Source of the DNA: Vidua macroura
Lineage: Eukaryota; Chordata; Aves; Passeriformes; Viduidae
Length of the DNA stretch: 64,000 bases
Direction: 5' to 3'
Assembly: GCF_024509145.1 (NCBI RefSeq)
Contig: NC_071574.1
Span: forward strand, 65,122,395 to 65,186,394
Part shown: positions 39,081 through 51,408 of the stretch, piece by piece
Layout of the letters: each line of letters begins with the position of its first letter
How positions within the stretch are numbered: position 1 is the first letter of the stretch
The notes under the pieces: model-generated
Told to the model about the DNA's origin: nothing
Seen by the model: only the letters and a program-made list of their open reading frames with translations
Database searches by the model: none
Position numbers and translations under genes: made by a program

Positions 39081-40430
39081 TGTCAGGAGCCCTGCATTTG
39101 TCAGCTTGAGAATTTAGCTTTGGGTTTTGATGCTCAGAAGTTACCAGTGAGAAGGTCTGGGTTTACTATGGAACTTCAAGATGCTTTTCAAAGAGGAAAG
39201 TTTGTGTTGGGTTTATAGATCCATCTTTTCAGTTTATATATTTGTTTCCTATATTTGCTCTGTTCTCAACACTAGTACTGAGTTTGGCTTTGTCTTAATG
39301 CTTCTGGTTGTTCTTTTTTTGTATCTCGTACCTCGGATTTTTATTGCCTTCCTCATTGCAGCACTTCCAGCATTCAGTGACAATGTTAAGCAGTGACCAC
39401 TATATTTCACACGTGGGTTTTGTGTAATTTAAATGTGGAGCTGCCTGTCTCAAACTGGTCTTTCTGAAACAATCTACATTGATACACCTGGGAATTTTTG
39501 CCATAAATTTTTGACAGATTATTTTGCTGAATGTGGAATTAATATATAAATACATGTCCCTATAATGAGTCATTGTGTTGTAATCAGTTAGTACTTTTAC
39601 CATCTTACTGTAATTAGACCCACCCACCCCCCTGTAGGTAATGCCCATTTTTGTCTTGGGTTGTATTGGGTCCTCAGTAGTCCTTAGGCTGGTATAGGCA
39701 GTAACACAAACAACCAAGCAGTAGCTGCTTGGAGAGTAGAAATACACTGCCAACTTGATTTACATTTCTATTTTCAGTCCATTTCAAAATCATAATTATG
39801 TTTTGCTGAATATAAATAATCTTCAATGGCCCTTGAAAATATATGCATATCCCCAGACTTCATGAGTTCCAAGTTATATTCTTTTGCCTGTCATTTCCAG
39901 TTGATAAATTCTGGACTTCCTTTTTTTATCTCAAATAAATAAACAAAAAAGCAAATGAATAAAATTTTTCCCAACACATACTTTGATTATGGATATTAGT
40001 CATGGTTTTGAGTGGTGTTTGTGTTCACAGCACAATTTTGGGATGTGATAACATCATCTCTGAAGTTAATGTGTCTTCCTGAACAGAAACTTTAATTGAA
40101 TGTGCTCTCTTTTAGCCTGTCTTGTAATGATTTTCTATGTATATCATTAATAATTACAAATAAAGTAAAAAAATATCAAGGAAAACAAATAGCGAAAAAA
40201 TCTGAGTTATGGTGTACTGGTATGAATATTTGCAGTTTAAAAAAAAACTCCCTGTCAGTCTTCACTCCATTTTCTTTGAAAAGAAATGCTGTGTTTCACT
40301 TATAACTTGGTAAGGAAAAGCAGTAGAGCATTAGAAATCGTAAAATATTCAGTACATGAGGAAGCTGTTGCCTGACTAGATGAGGTAACTGCTTGGAGTA
40401 ATAACCAAAAACGTTTTACTGTAAGACTTT

Positions 40431-40994
40431 TCAGTTAATTGCTTTGACTGTGTTTGCAGGATGCAACAAAAGTGTAAAATACAGGTCTCCTTTAAATATA
40501 TTTCCAGAGTTTCTTAGGTCATGTGTATTAAAAGCGAGAGGTTTGTGTTTAATAATGCATTGAGATTTTTTTAGATCATCATTGGTAGTCCCTGAAGCTC
40601 TGCAGACATTTTCAGTCTGCAGGCTTGCCTGTGTCATACACACTGGATTTTGGAAATTAAAGCAGAGCTGTGGCTCAGGTGTGATGTGACCAATGCTGGA
40701 GGAAGCAAAACAGAAAAAGCTGGAGCTAAATTCAGATGCAAGGCAGTTTGTCTCTAAGGTAGCAAGAAAGGGCAAAAAAGAGATTTTTATTTCAGTAAGC
40801 TTTAGCTGGTGTCTCCTGCCTTCAGAAGGAAATCGAACCATTATGCTCCTGGCAGATCTAGAGGGATCTGGAGATCTCATCTTTGAACCTTGGAATGGAG
40901 CAACAAAATACTGATTGGGCTGGAGATATTTGTGTCTGGTGTAGGCAAGAGCACTGTGGGAAAGTACTTCCAGGTTCTGACCTTCACTTTGCAT
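40431..40994 (-). other. Longest open frame in the window (187 codons), unassigned
   Basis: An ATG-started frame of 187 codons on the minus strand, beginning MQSEGQNLEVLSH and ending HPANTVKAIN. It is Ser/Pro/Leu-rich with several Cys, shows no signal peptide, coiled coil or repeat, and matches no family I recognise. The opposite strand over 40693-40914 carries a 73-codon lysine/glutamate-rich frame (MLEEAKQKKLELNSD). Either could be a trace of an old mobile element. Inside a long AT-rich intron a chance frame is the simplest reading; I do not call this a gene. Confidence 0.2.
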
Positions 40995-43900
40995 TTGTTA
41001 CACAAAACAGAAAGGCTAGAGCATGGAAAAAATGAGGAATAGGAGAATGCCTGTGGTTGTTCTTGCCTCTTCTAGAGCAAATTGACATGGTTTAGGTAAG
41101 GAATGTGATTGTGTGACTGTAGGTTAGAAAGATGTGGAAGTCAGGCTGGATGCAACTGTTACTGACTGTTTTCAGAGCAGTCTCAAAATTAATGGCAATA
41201 ATTAAGAACTTGGATTTCAGAAATGTCAGGAAACCTTTGGCACTTGGATTTTATGTTGTGTAGGGAAAAAATATCCACTGTTTTGCAGCTGAAAAGAAAT
41301 GAATAGCTTTGATCCAAGACTGCATTTATGCTGAACCTTGTGTCAAATGCAGTATTCACAGTGAAACCAATGGAACAGTTTAACCTGTTATGTGATTGAA
41401 ATAAAAGCTAAAGCTACTCCAGCAGGTGTCCTTCCTTAAGGCTTTGGAAGCAGTGGAATTCTTTGCCCCATTACATGTGAGGTGTCTTGAGTCTTTGTGT
41501 GATTTTGGTCTGGTTCCTAGTTGGTGTTCATTTCTAGAGCCTGACTGGGGTGTAGAGCCTGCATAGTGCAGGGATGGTGGAGAAGATACTCAGCTGTGCT
41601 GGAAGATAAAGGTTTCTACTGTCTGCTGATAAAGGTCTGCGGTAGTTGTTTACATTGAAATAGAAGTGAATTCTTACTTATGAGCTAGTATTTTTGCATT
41701 ACTTAAGCTAGCTTTGTTTTTAAAACATCACATTTCTCCTTTATGTGGTGTCTCCAATGTAATGTCATTTTTCAATACTATTATCAAATATAGTAAAGGA
41801 AAACTAGTTGGAATCATATTCTTTCCAAGGCATTGTAAATATTACAGTAAGCACTACTGGTAATGAATTTCCTTTTAGCATCAGTTCTGCAATTAATGCC
41901 TTTGTCTCTTTTGCCATTTAGCATTCTATAGAAATACCTGGCCAGCAGAAGTTTGCAGAATGCATTTGGGGACAACCAACAGTTATGTGAAAGTGATAGT
42001 GCTGGTCCATAAAGGATAATAGGCAATACAGTCTATGTGTAATAGCTTCTCTGAAAGCTGTTGTTGAGAATGTAGGGAAAATGTCTATTCATTAAATAGG
42101 TAGTGCCATAATTATGTTGGCTTTTTATAAGTACCTGAACAGGCAGCAGCCAGGTCAGAGGAGCTTGATCTTTCCAGAAGAAACAATACGTGATTTTCAA
42201 ATCCTTGTATGAATCACTTATACATGTCGACTAGAGCGTTTGGGGGTTTTGTGTTTTGTTTGGATTTTTTGTTTTATTGTTCCTCTCAATAAATGGATAT
42301 AGAACTGTTCATATTAAGAGACTATAAGCCTGAAAAGCATTGGTTGCATTTAACTTCTGTGTAATTTTGTGCATTCTCTGTCTTGACTTAAAAGGAGCTG
42401 TTTGGGGTGGAGAATAGCTGAAGACAGAGCTTATCGAACATGCATGCTGATGAGAAGTGGTCAAACTCAAACTGTATGCTGAGCTAGCACAGAAAACAGC
42501 AATAGCTGTACAAACCCATTTATCTTCCAGGAGAGGTTTTCTGCGTGACCAGGAGACCAAGGACAGACCTTGAGGATATTGTCTGAAAAGACCTGTGAAT
42601 GCCTAATTGAGCAAAAAAAATATTCAATTCAGCAGGGAGTGGGAGCAGGGATGCATGGGAGCCTTCTGCCATGCACTATCATCCAGTCAGTTTCCTGTCT
42701 CCAGCAAATACATGCTTTTTGTGTACTTGAATATATTTTGTTGTTGTTGGACTGCTTCAAAAGTTTTAAGCATGGTTTAAAGTCCTGCTGTTGGTCTGTC
42801 TCTCTGGTGCCTTTCCTCTCCCTTTCTTTTTGCTCATGTTCTGGTAGTTTTCAAAGCCACTATTCATGCTCAAGTGTGCTTGGAAAAAGGATACTAATCA
42901 CAGTATCAAGTCGTTAAAAGCAATGAAATTCCTGAAAGATCCCTAAAACTTTAGGTAGGCTCTGCCTACATGGAAGTGGGGACTTTGTGCAGAGAGAGAT
43001 GGTGTTAAATCCTTGAGATTGAGGACTGTGTCTGGAGTGTTTTCCTGGTTAGACATGGGTGAATCTCCACCGATGGCTGCTGTCCTAAACATGGGACAAA
43101 CAACCACTGAAGCTTGCTGTTACCTGTAAACCTGAGTAGGAAACAGTGTGGCTGATGATGGCACTTGGAGAGCGACTTGCTTATATGATTTAGCTGAAAT
43201 AGTGGAAATAAGATCAAAAGATTTACTTATGCAAACATTCATTTGAAGTTATTGTCAGAAGGCAGAAGCTGGGAAAAGTTTCTGTGCTGAGGCTGTATGA
43301 GCAGTTTCTTTCATCACCAGGTTTGAACAGATGCACTTGGAAACAAAGTTTTGATGAACTCTTTTTGTTGCAATGATTGATTGTGCTACTGATATAATGC
43401 CAAGGTAGTTAAATCCCAAACATCTGTCAAGGTGTTCAGCTTGAGTTTATTGAAAGTCTCCTACAAGGCAAATGAGATTATGTATGAGCAGCTTTACGTA
43501 GAGTATGGTGCTTTTATTAAAATATGGTATGGAACACCTCAGACTTATCCTATGTTTGCTGAGCCAAAGAAAAATAAAGATGTGCTTTGAACATGAAAAA
43601 ACTAAGGAATGTGCTGTGCCTGTTAATGCCTGAGAAGGACTGTGGAGCAACTCTTTTACAGTCATCAGACTTCAACTCACTGGGTCAGTTTTCCCTCTTG
43701 TTGGAGCTTTGTCTATGCCCTGATTAAGATACTCTTTTTATGATCTAGAAGTAAAAAACAGTATATGGCATATTGTTCAAAATGAGTTAGTTCTGAACAG
43801 CAAAGCAAAATTTGTATTTTATCAGGTTTGCTAAGCATGACCAAAACACTGAAACTATAGACCTGGGAGGGGAAAAAATAATTGAGGAATGTGTATGCTA

Positions 43901-44015
43901 AAAGGTGACAGCCAAAAAGAGTCTTCAAAACAGTCCTTTAGCTGCATAAAGTGGTTGCTTGAAGTTGTTAGGTTTTTTTGTTTATTGGGTTTTTTCATTT
44001 ATTTGGTTTAGTTGA

Positions 44016-44034
44016 TTTTTTTTTTTTTTTTTTT
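44016..44034 (+). repeat. T19 homopolymer
   Basis: Nineteen consecutive T, preceded by other T-rich sequence from 43974 and followed by 'acaataaaag'. Confidence 0.9.
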
Positions 44035-44704
44035 ACAATAAAAGTCTGGTTCTGAAAGGAAAAAAGGTTATAACAACATAATAACTTGAGAAAAATTAAC
44101 ACATTAGGCATGTCTAAGAAGAGGTCATTGTTTGTCCAAATATTTAGGAGTTGTTATAAATATTTAGACACATCCATTAGACATGGTATAACATAGAGTG
44201 GGTTGAAAGTCCTCTAATGCGGGAAGTTGTGAATACATAGTGTGGCAGGATGGTTTGCATTGCTGCAGGACAAATTGCTGGGTGCCACTTCCAAATGCCA
44301 CACCATTCCTCTGTGCAAGGTGGGGGCTGTATATCTGAAATTGAATGTAATCGATCAACAAGCCCAGGGAGCTAAATTGGCTATTTTCCTCTTGATAGGT
44401 AAGAAATCACTAAAAGTACTGCAGAATCAATTTTGTTTGAAGAGATGCTTAGTGTAATGTTTAAATACAAAAATCTAGACAAATCTGAAGCAAACTGCAT
44501 AAAAGCATTTAGGAAAAAAAAAAGTAAGAGTGATTTGTATATTTCAATATGTATCCTGACAAGCTGAATTTGTTTCTAAGTAAATATTTGTTCTTTAAAC
44601 TTGATTGTTCTTGCAACAGCTGAGAATGAAATCTGATTAGCTAAGGTCAGACTCTTGAGACATTAGCTGCTGGGGGAGGCTTTAGAAGTGTTTTACAAAT
44701 TCAG

Positions 44705-44880
44705 AGGAGTGGGTTGACCTTGTCTGGCTGCTGGGTGCCCACCCAGCCATTCTCTCATTCCTGTGCACAACAGACCAGGGGAAGAAAATAGGATGAAAAC
44801 GCTCGTGGGCTGGGATAAAGACAGGGGAATCACTCACCAGTTGCCATCATGAGCACAACAGATGCAACATGGGTAAGGAA
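44705..44880 (-). mobile_element. LTR end fragment of an avian ERV, antisense
   Basis: On the plus strand: 'gtgggttgaccttgtctggc', 'tgggtgcccacccagccatt', 'aacgctcgtgggctgggata', 'aagacaggggaatcactcac' and 'agttgccatcatgagca'. Read on the minus strand this gives 'ctttatcccagcccacgagc' followed by a '...gaatggctgggtgggcaccc' end, which resembles the U5 end of the bird LTR family represented at 23577-24044 ('tctttatctcaacccacgag', '...gcggctgggtggg'). Only this end is present; the rest of the LTR is missing or too diverged beyond about 44880. Confidence 0.55.
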
Positions 44881-46859
44881 ACTTTGAAGGTTACCCACTC
44901 TTCACTTGGTAGAGGTGGCTGCTCCATCACTTCCCCACAGCAAAACCCCATTCTCTTCTGGGGTCCATGTTCTTTCCTAGGAATCGAGGCTGTGGCTCAG
45001 CTGCAGAGCACTCCTGTTCTGCAGAATAGATGTCCGAAAGGTTCAGTAATTTGTATTCAGCATGTGCTTATGTGCTTCCCCCAGAAAATATGGATTTGAG
45101 CACATGCTTTTCCAGATTAGTATGATGAGCACTCAAAAATAGAAACTATGTACACTGACTTAATCTATCATGAGTGAAAACCTACAGCATGGCAGTCTCA
45201 GATGTTTGGTACTCTAGCTTAGCATAACCATTATACGATTTTCCTTTTTGGGGGGGTTGAAATTGCACCCAATATATTATCCATGTGATTTTTGTTGTCC
45301 TATGAATCATTATCTCACTGGGGTTGTTTGTTTTGTTTGTCTTTTTGCTTAAGGTACTGCTAGCATTTTATTGTGTTAACAAGCTGTTCACCTGTCTTTC
45401 TTGCTTGTGTAATGATATTCTATAGATAAACACAGAGCAGCTGGCAAAGCTTTAACCAGGCTGTAGCTTCTTTCACAGTGTTTTTTTTTACATATCCTTG
45501 TGACCAAATACCAATTGTTGTCTTCATCTCTGAATCCTTTTTCTTTTTATGCATGTGCAACACTAAGACTTCATGACATTGTACAAAATATGACTGTTGA
45601 GGGAATTTTTTTCCTTTTTTTCTTTAACAGATATCACTTCAGATAGTAGATTAAAAGGAAAATACCACAAAATATTAAGTAAAAGCACAGAACCAAACAA
45701 CCCCCCCTCTGCATACAGCTATATACTTGCAACAGCAGTTCCTATTTCATTTAGTATGAAGAAAAATTTTTGCTGCTATACCTTCTGATAGTTAAATGCC
45801 AGAATTTTTTACTCACCTACTTGTTAGAGAATTATTTCTTGCTGTTTATCAGCATTTGGGAATTAATGACAAATTCAAAGTGCCTGTCCAAAGAAAGGAT
45901 GTGAACACACTTGCTTACATCTGAGGTGAAAAATAAGCAGATGTAACAACTTGCTGATATGTCTTTTTGAAGAAGTACCTTCAGTCTTTGGAATTTGTTG
46001 TCTGCCAGTTAAATGTACACTGCAACTGTGACTGGTGTAAAAAGTTGTCAATTGACTTAGTTTCTGTTGCTGCAAGTACATTACATTTTCATAATGGGGA
46101 TAAGTACACTTTAGACTTTGTGCCTAATTCATGTCACCTATGAACAAAAATTTTTTTCCTTATAATGTTATGGAAGTCTTAGTTAAATTTAATTAGCTTC
46201 AAACTGGTTATATGCAACATCACTTGTAAGTTTTGAAAATACTGAATTGGCTCATCAGTGCCTTTATTTTAATTTTTAGGGCCTAATTCTGCCTTTTGCA
46301 CAGACCACGTTGCCAGCTGGTACAAGGAGTTGTTTTCCAATACAGAGACATTATTTTCTGTCTGCTGCAGGTAGAAGCACATTTCTAACTTACAACTTTC
46401 ATGAATTTTTATCCTAAAGGGAATGTGTTTCACTTGGGAAGTCCCTTTTTTAAAATATCTGTGCTATGCAGTAATTGTTCATATTTGAGACTGTCTGATA
46501 ATGGCAGTACTTATTTTGAGGATTGAACAGTTTGAGGTTGATCCTGTGCTTGTTTCCTTTCCCTGAAAATATAGTAGGCAACAGATTTAGACTGGGAACA
46601 GCTGAACCCTCCTTATTAGAGATGCATTACTATTATGACCTGCCTCTGAGGCAGGCTGAGATTCTTGTTAATAAAGTCCTTGGGCTGAATTACAGTGAAA
46701 AGACATTGAGTGACCTGTGTATTTATGAGGCAGATTTATTTTAAAACAATCCAATTGCAGTGGAAAGTATGTGGGCATTTTGTTTCTCTTCTATAAAAGT
46801 ATAAAAATATCACAAAATACATAAAGAAAAGAAAGAGAAGGAAAGGATAAGAGTAGATA

Positions 46860-47360
46860 GGTGAGAGGAAAGGTGTCACCACCTGTGCATCCAGTGATGA
46901 GGCTTGATCACTCTTTTGCTAGTGGTCACAGACATGATCCTTTGGGAATGGGGGCCCATGAAACAAAAAGTTTGTCAGGTTATGTACATTCAAGCTGGCA
47001 TGGAAATGCCTGGATCCCTTCCTGGGTGGGGATTCTCCAAGTCTCATGCAACACTATGGGCTATGTACAGTGTTCTGATGGAGAATTCCCAAAAAGGCTG
47101 AGGGGGTACTTCTGGGTCCTGGGTAGTCTTGAGCCCTCTCTCTTGGTCCTGTCCACTCCTTGACCACACTTCCATGCTTCTCCACTTTATTTTGTGCACT
47201 CACCATGGACCTGAACGGGAAAATTAGCTCCAGAAAGGTGATGTCCCTAAGTCTGTACAACCCCATTTCCAGGTACATCCTGTTCTTTCTCTCTTGAGCA
47301 TGAAGTTGCGGCATAGCAATGCATTAACTCCTTACTGTCCAGGCTTCTAAAACAACCCTT
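46860..47360. other. Unassigned GC-richer segment, possible old LTR or repeat
   Basis: Composition changes here against the AT-rich surroundings. A 100-codon plus frame (46861-47163, MRGKVSPPVHPVMRLDH...) and an 86-codon minus frame overlap. The complement of 47186-47191 is AATAAA, and a purine-rich run (gaaaagaaagagaaggaaag) sits just left of the segment at about 46826-46845, a loose resemblance to an antisense LTR next to a polypurine tract. I could not match it to a family and found no clear ends. Confidence 0.25.
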
Positions 47361-47825
47361 TCCCTTACCACAAGGGAAATAAAGAAAGCTGTGAAGATGC
47401 AAGACGGCTCCGCTGGTATGAATGTGATGGCCTCTCTAAAACTTCTCACTTCAGCTGTTAGAGCTGTAGCAGAATAGGAGTGGTTGAGCAGGCAGTTCAT
47501 GTTTAACCTTCCTGGTTAAGGAAGGGTTGTGTCATTTGGACCCTGCAGCAGCTAAAAGTATTGCACATGGTCTGTCACCAAATATTGTCCCGTGATTGTG
47601 AAGGCGTTTTACACAATGTGTAATAAAATACATGTATTTGTGTAAAATATACCTTTTACAAGTGCTCTTTGAAAAGTTACCCCAATGGATGTAGGTTTAG
47701 TTTGTTCCCATGTCAAAAGGCAGTCTGGATTTACCATCAGCAAAGGCGTATAATTATTGCTTTTCTGTATAGTTTTGTTCCATAGGGATCAAGTCAGGGT
47801 TCCTGAGTGTGTGGCAGAAAAACAA

Positions 47826-48242
47826 ATGCTTAGTGCTGGAAGAGTGCCAGTGAACAATGGGAGATCTGGAGCTTTTCAAGTCCATGGAATTTATTTTAAG
47901 CAAAGTTGGGTTTTAGCTGTTGTTCTGAAGATTTTAGATCAGCAATTCAAAAACTATGGGTATTATTTTCCAAAGGACAGCTGGCAGGCTTCAGAAGACA
48001 GTGCTATCACTAGCTGGGATCTTGCTCATTTGCATGATTCCCTTGTCTCTGTCTGTTCTTTGGCTTATTTGGGATCATCATGTCTTCTTGTGGTGGTGGT
48101 TGGGGTGGTGGCTGCATTCCTGTTGCGATCTCAGCAGAAGAAAAAGCCTGAACAAAGTCTGTACTTCCCTACAAAGGATCACGGAAACCTGGGGGAAAAC
48201 ATTCCCTTTAATGTTCAAATTATGGGCTGCTGTCAGGTCTAA
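47826..48242 (+). other. Unassigned 138-codon open frame with a hydrophobic stretch
   Basis: The frame is open from 47757 but its first ATG is at 47826 (MLSAGRVPVNNGRSG...), giving 138 codons. Near the C-terminal side is a hydrophobic run (LAYLGSSCLLVVVVGVVAAF) followed by LLRSQQKKK, which resembles a membrane segment with a positive stop-transfer end. The valines come from a 'gtggtggtggttgg' run, so this can be a composition effect. No known family, no splice context. Probably chance. Confidence 0.15.
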
Positions 48243-49027
48243 GATGACACATGTTTTATGTTACTCAAAAAAAAGTGGTATTGACACTTGAAAGCTGCTG
48301 TTAAAAATCATGCAAAAAGTGCTTGCAATTTTCTTTCAAAAAGGGGACGTGTCCCTGAGAACCACCCTTGTGTCTGTAAATGTGATTTTCAAAGTGATTC
48401 TTAGATTCAAGAGTTACAGTGTGGTTTGAGATTGGTCTGTTGGCACCCTGGCTTCTTGTTGGTAGTTTATTTTTTTGTCTCTGTCCCATGTTAGGAAGTC
48501 TGTGCTAGAATTTTTCTTCTCTGTTAGTTGTCACTATTTTTTAGGGACAGTTTCTGGTTTTGGTCTACCAGCTTGTTTACAAGAGATGAGAATAGCATCT
48601 TTTCCTTTGAAAACATGCAATAAATAATTCTACAGACCTGTTATTAATCTAATAACCTGTAACTAGCTAACAGGTCTCTTAAATTAAGATGTTTTTAACA
48701 TTCTCTTATAGTCCATTTAAATCCTGTTTGAAAAAATCAGAGTAGAATTAATTATGCAATAAACTGAACTAACCTAATCCTGGTGACTGTTCATTGGTTG
48801 GACTTGATGGGTAAAGCCAGAATGTAACCAGTTCAATAGTTTATACAACGTTTTCATATGGACACTTTTATACTGACTTTGTGGGTGACAGGCAGGCATC
48901 TTCTGATTTTGGTATCTGACCTGTTGAGTGGAGTTTATTAAAAAGTAAGAATCATTAAAATAAATATTCAGTGAGTGATCTTTCATAAAATAAAAGAACG
49001 GTGTATTATTATACAACATGGCGAAAT

Positions 49028-49121
49028 GTGTGTTATTTTGTTTGGTTGGAGGTTTGGTTGTTTTTTTGTTGTTGTTGTTGTTTTTTTTTTGGTTTTTTTT
49101 TTGTTTTTTTGTTTTTTGTTT

Positions 49122-49153
<32 letters not shown>
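49028..49153 (+). repeat. T/G low-complexity tract
   Basis: About 125 bases of nearly pure T and G, with gtt repeats (gttgttgttgttg) grading into T runs of 10 to 18. The overlapping Lys/Asn and Phe/Val frames on the two strands are artefacts of it. Confidence 0.92.
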
Positions 49154-49155
<2 letters not shown>

Positions 49156-49619
49156 TTTGAGGTGTGCTGATTCCTGTCTTGGTACTGGCTGGAATGATAG
49201 TTTGTGTATAGCATACAAATGGGGATAGCAAGTTTTGATCCATATAGTGATGGCTTCAAATCTGTGGAGAATGTTCTCCAGTGCTGTGGTACGTTGTGCT
49301 GGCAGTAAAGACACCGGGGGTAACCTGGGCCATTTGTTGGGCTGAATATGTGGAATCTAACCCTAAATTAGGCAGAAAGAATGCAAGGTGTACTTGCAGA
49401 ATGAGATTCCTGCCCGGAGAGCTCATACTGGGGAGGGTGTTGGGAGGATAACAGCAAAATCGCCACATAAAAAACTTCCTGTGCAACCAAACAAAACTTC
49501 TCCCCAGAAATCCCAACCCCATGAGTGCAGCCCACAGTGGTGCTATGGTTAAAGGGGTTACTGCAGTCAGTGAAAACAGAAATAGGCAAATAGAACTAAT
49601 GCTGAATAAGGCAAAATGA

Positions 49620-49745
49620 GCAGTGTTGGTGAAGTCCAGCAAATTAAAAGAACTTGGATGCATTAATTTGTTGTTAAATGGGTTGATTTCCTGAAACAAA
49701 CTACCAGGGTAAGTGGTAGATCCTCCATGAGATGTTTTGAAATTA
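49620..49745 (+). repeat. Possible ancient CR1/L2-like 3' relic
   Basis: 'taccagggtaagtggtagat', 'cctccatgagatgttttgaa' and 'attaag' recall the 'agggaagtggtagattctcc' and 'cttgatgtcttcaaatcaag' portion of old reptile/bird CR1 3' regions. The resemblance is partial and from memory, and no tail was found. Confidence 0.35.
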
Positions 49746-51389
49746 AGTCTTTCTATTAATTTTAGTACCTAAGGATGGGAATTGCTAATTCTTATTCTGC
49801 CAAAAAATAGGAAGGAATTTGGATTAAATTATTTAAACCGTATTTTGCATAAACTGAAAATAAAAATTGGCATTGAACATGGCACTATCCCTAATTTTCT
49901 GTTACCTAGTGCAGCAAATTGAATTTGTAAACTTTTGCTTTATTTGCTTTAAGTGGCCCCCTGTGAAGAGATTTAGTTTTATGCAGTTTCAGCTTGCCAG
50001 GGACCACATATGATTGACACAATTAATCAAAGATCACACTACTAATCCACACCAAACATAACACAGTTGAGAGAACTCAATTAAAACTTCTGTTCCTCCA
50101 GTTGAAAAATTCAGCCACGTGGGAACTAAGTGTCCCAAGCATACTTGTTTAGCTTGAGACCAGTCTTTTAAAATTGCCTTATTTTGCTTCTGCAATGCAA
50201 TTTAGATGCTTAAAAATCAGCAGTCATGCTTTGTCACAATTCCATACACAGACTCCTGAATCTTTGTTTATTAACTTTGTCTAGATGGTTTTAATGGATA
50301 AATGCTGAAGAAAAACGTAAAAATCAGAAATAATAAAATCATTGGGTAGAGAATGCTTAAAGAAATGCTTTTCTAAGCTTGACTATAAATACAGAAATTT
50401 AGACATAAGCAACATAAAATTTAGTAGTAGAGTAATTACATGTTCTCCCTCTTATTACCATTCATTTTGAATTTTGTTTGTTTCCCTGACCATATATCAC
50501 AAGCTTTATTCTTCTCCCTGGGCACCTTTATATCAGGGCTATAGTGAAGACATTATTCAAGAGTGTAGATTTTTGACAGCTTACAATTAAGACGTTGGAA
50601 CCAGAACTCCTAGTTGTTAATGCTTAAAAAAATCTTTTTATGGTGTAAAGCTTTACTATTAATATTTCTCAGTGTTTTGAGGTGTCATTCCTTCATTTGT
50701 TTGGTCTTTTTATTTATATTTGCTGCTTTGTTTTAATGTGGCCAAAATCAGTTGTGATGATTCTGTTCTTTGCCACCACTGTGATGTAATTTTCTCTCTG
50801 TAATGCCTTCTTTAGTGATACTATTATGTGTTGTGAAGTGTTTGCATCTGTTTGGCCCTGGCAGATTCAGTACCTTTCTCTTCTGTGGTTTCATTCTTGT
50901 GATGCTCGAAGGGAGGATTCTGACCAGACCATGCTGCAAAGGTTACCATGGTGCTTGATAGATTATTCCATTGCTTGATAGGTTTTGGGGGTATAGTTTG
51001 TTTGTTTTAACTTTGAAAGCAACTTTGTCTTGTTCTGCCTAGAGCTGAAGTCTGCTTCTGTTTAATAAACAAACCTTCTGATTCAGTTGTTGGCTCCTCC
51101 AGATAATTATGCCACAAGAAGTGAGAGTGCCAGGGTGGTTTTGGAGATAATGGTAGCTGAGTAATGTCTCAGATTTATTATGTGAGATGTTTTTTGAGAG
51201 GTTTTTTTTTTTTCTTCAAAGTAGAAAAAAATGTTGAGTGTGTGTAAATCTCAATATCATTCTTGTCTGTGCTGCCATACTGCTTATCTGGCTTATATGT
51301 TCAAAAAAATCACAGTAAATACAACTAGCTGAAGTTGTTTTAATTTTTGGGATTAATTTGGGGTTTTTTTGCAATAGTAATGTCATATT

Positions 51390-51408
51390 GTCCATGTCTC
51401 CAATACAG
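51390..51408 (+). promoter_or_regulatory. ZFYVE28: Splice acceptor of the ZFYVE28 exon
   Basis: The intron ends 'gtccatgtctccaatacag', AG at 51407-51408. The pyrimidine tract is weak, with the better T run ('ggggttttttt') lying about 40 bases upstream near 51360. The phase-0 join to AGA fits the protein family. Confidence 0.75.

Larger units (their letters stand above)
39081..44704. other. Intron interval with one unexplained open frame
   Basis: AT-rich sequence. It contains the 187-codon minus frame described separately, a T/G stretch near 42241-42285 and the T run near 44016. No splice-bounded exon recognised. Confidence 0.55.
44881..51408. other. Intron interval upstream of the exon
   Basis: AT-rich intron. 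Listed separately are the open frame at 47826-48242, the unassigned segment at 46860-47360, the T/G tract at 49028-49153 and an old CR1-like relic near 49620-49745. The stretch just before the exon has no strong polypyrimidine tract. Confidence 0.55.

Noticed and set aside
49256..49699. 147-codon minus frame with a hydrophobic part
   Set aside because: No recognisable family, on the strand opposite to the host gene and next to low-complexity sequence, partly over a possible old CR1 relic. Likely chance.
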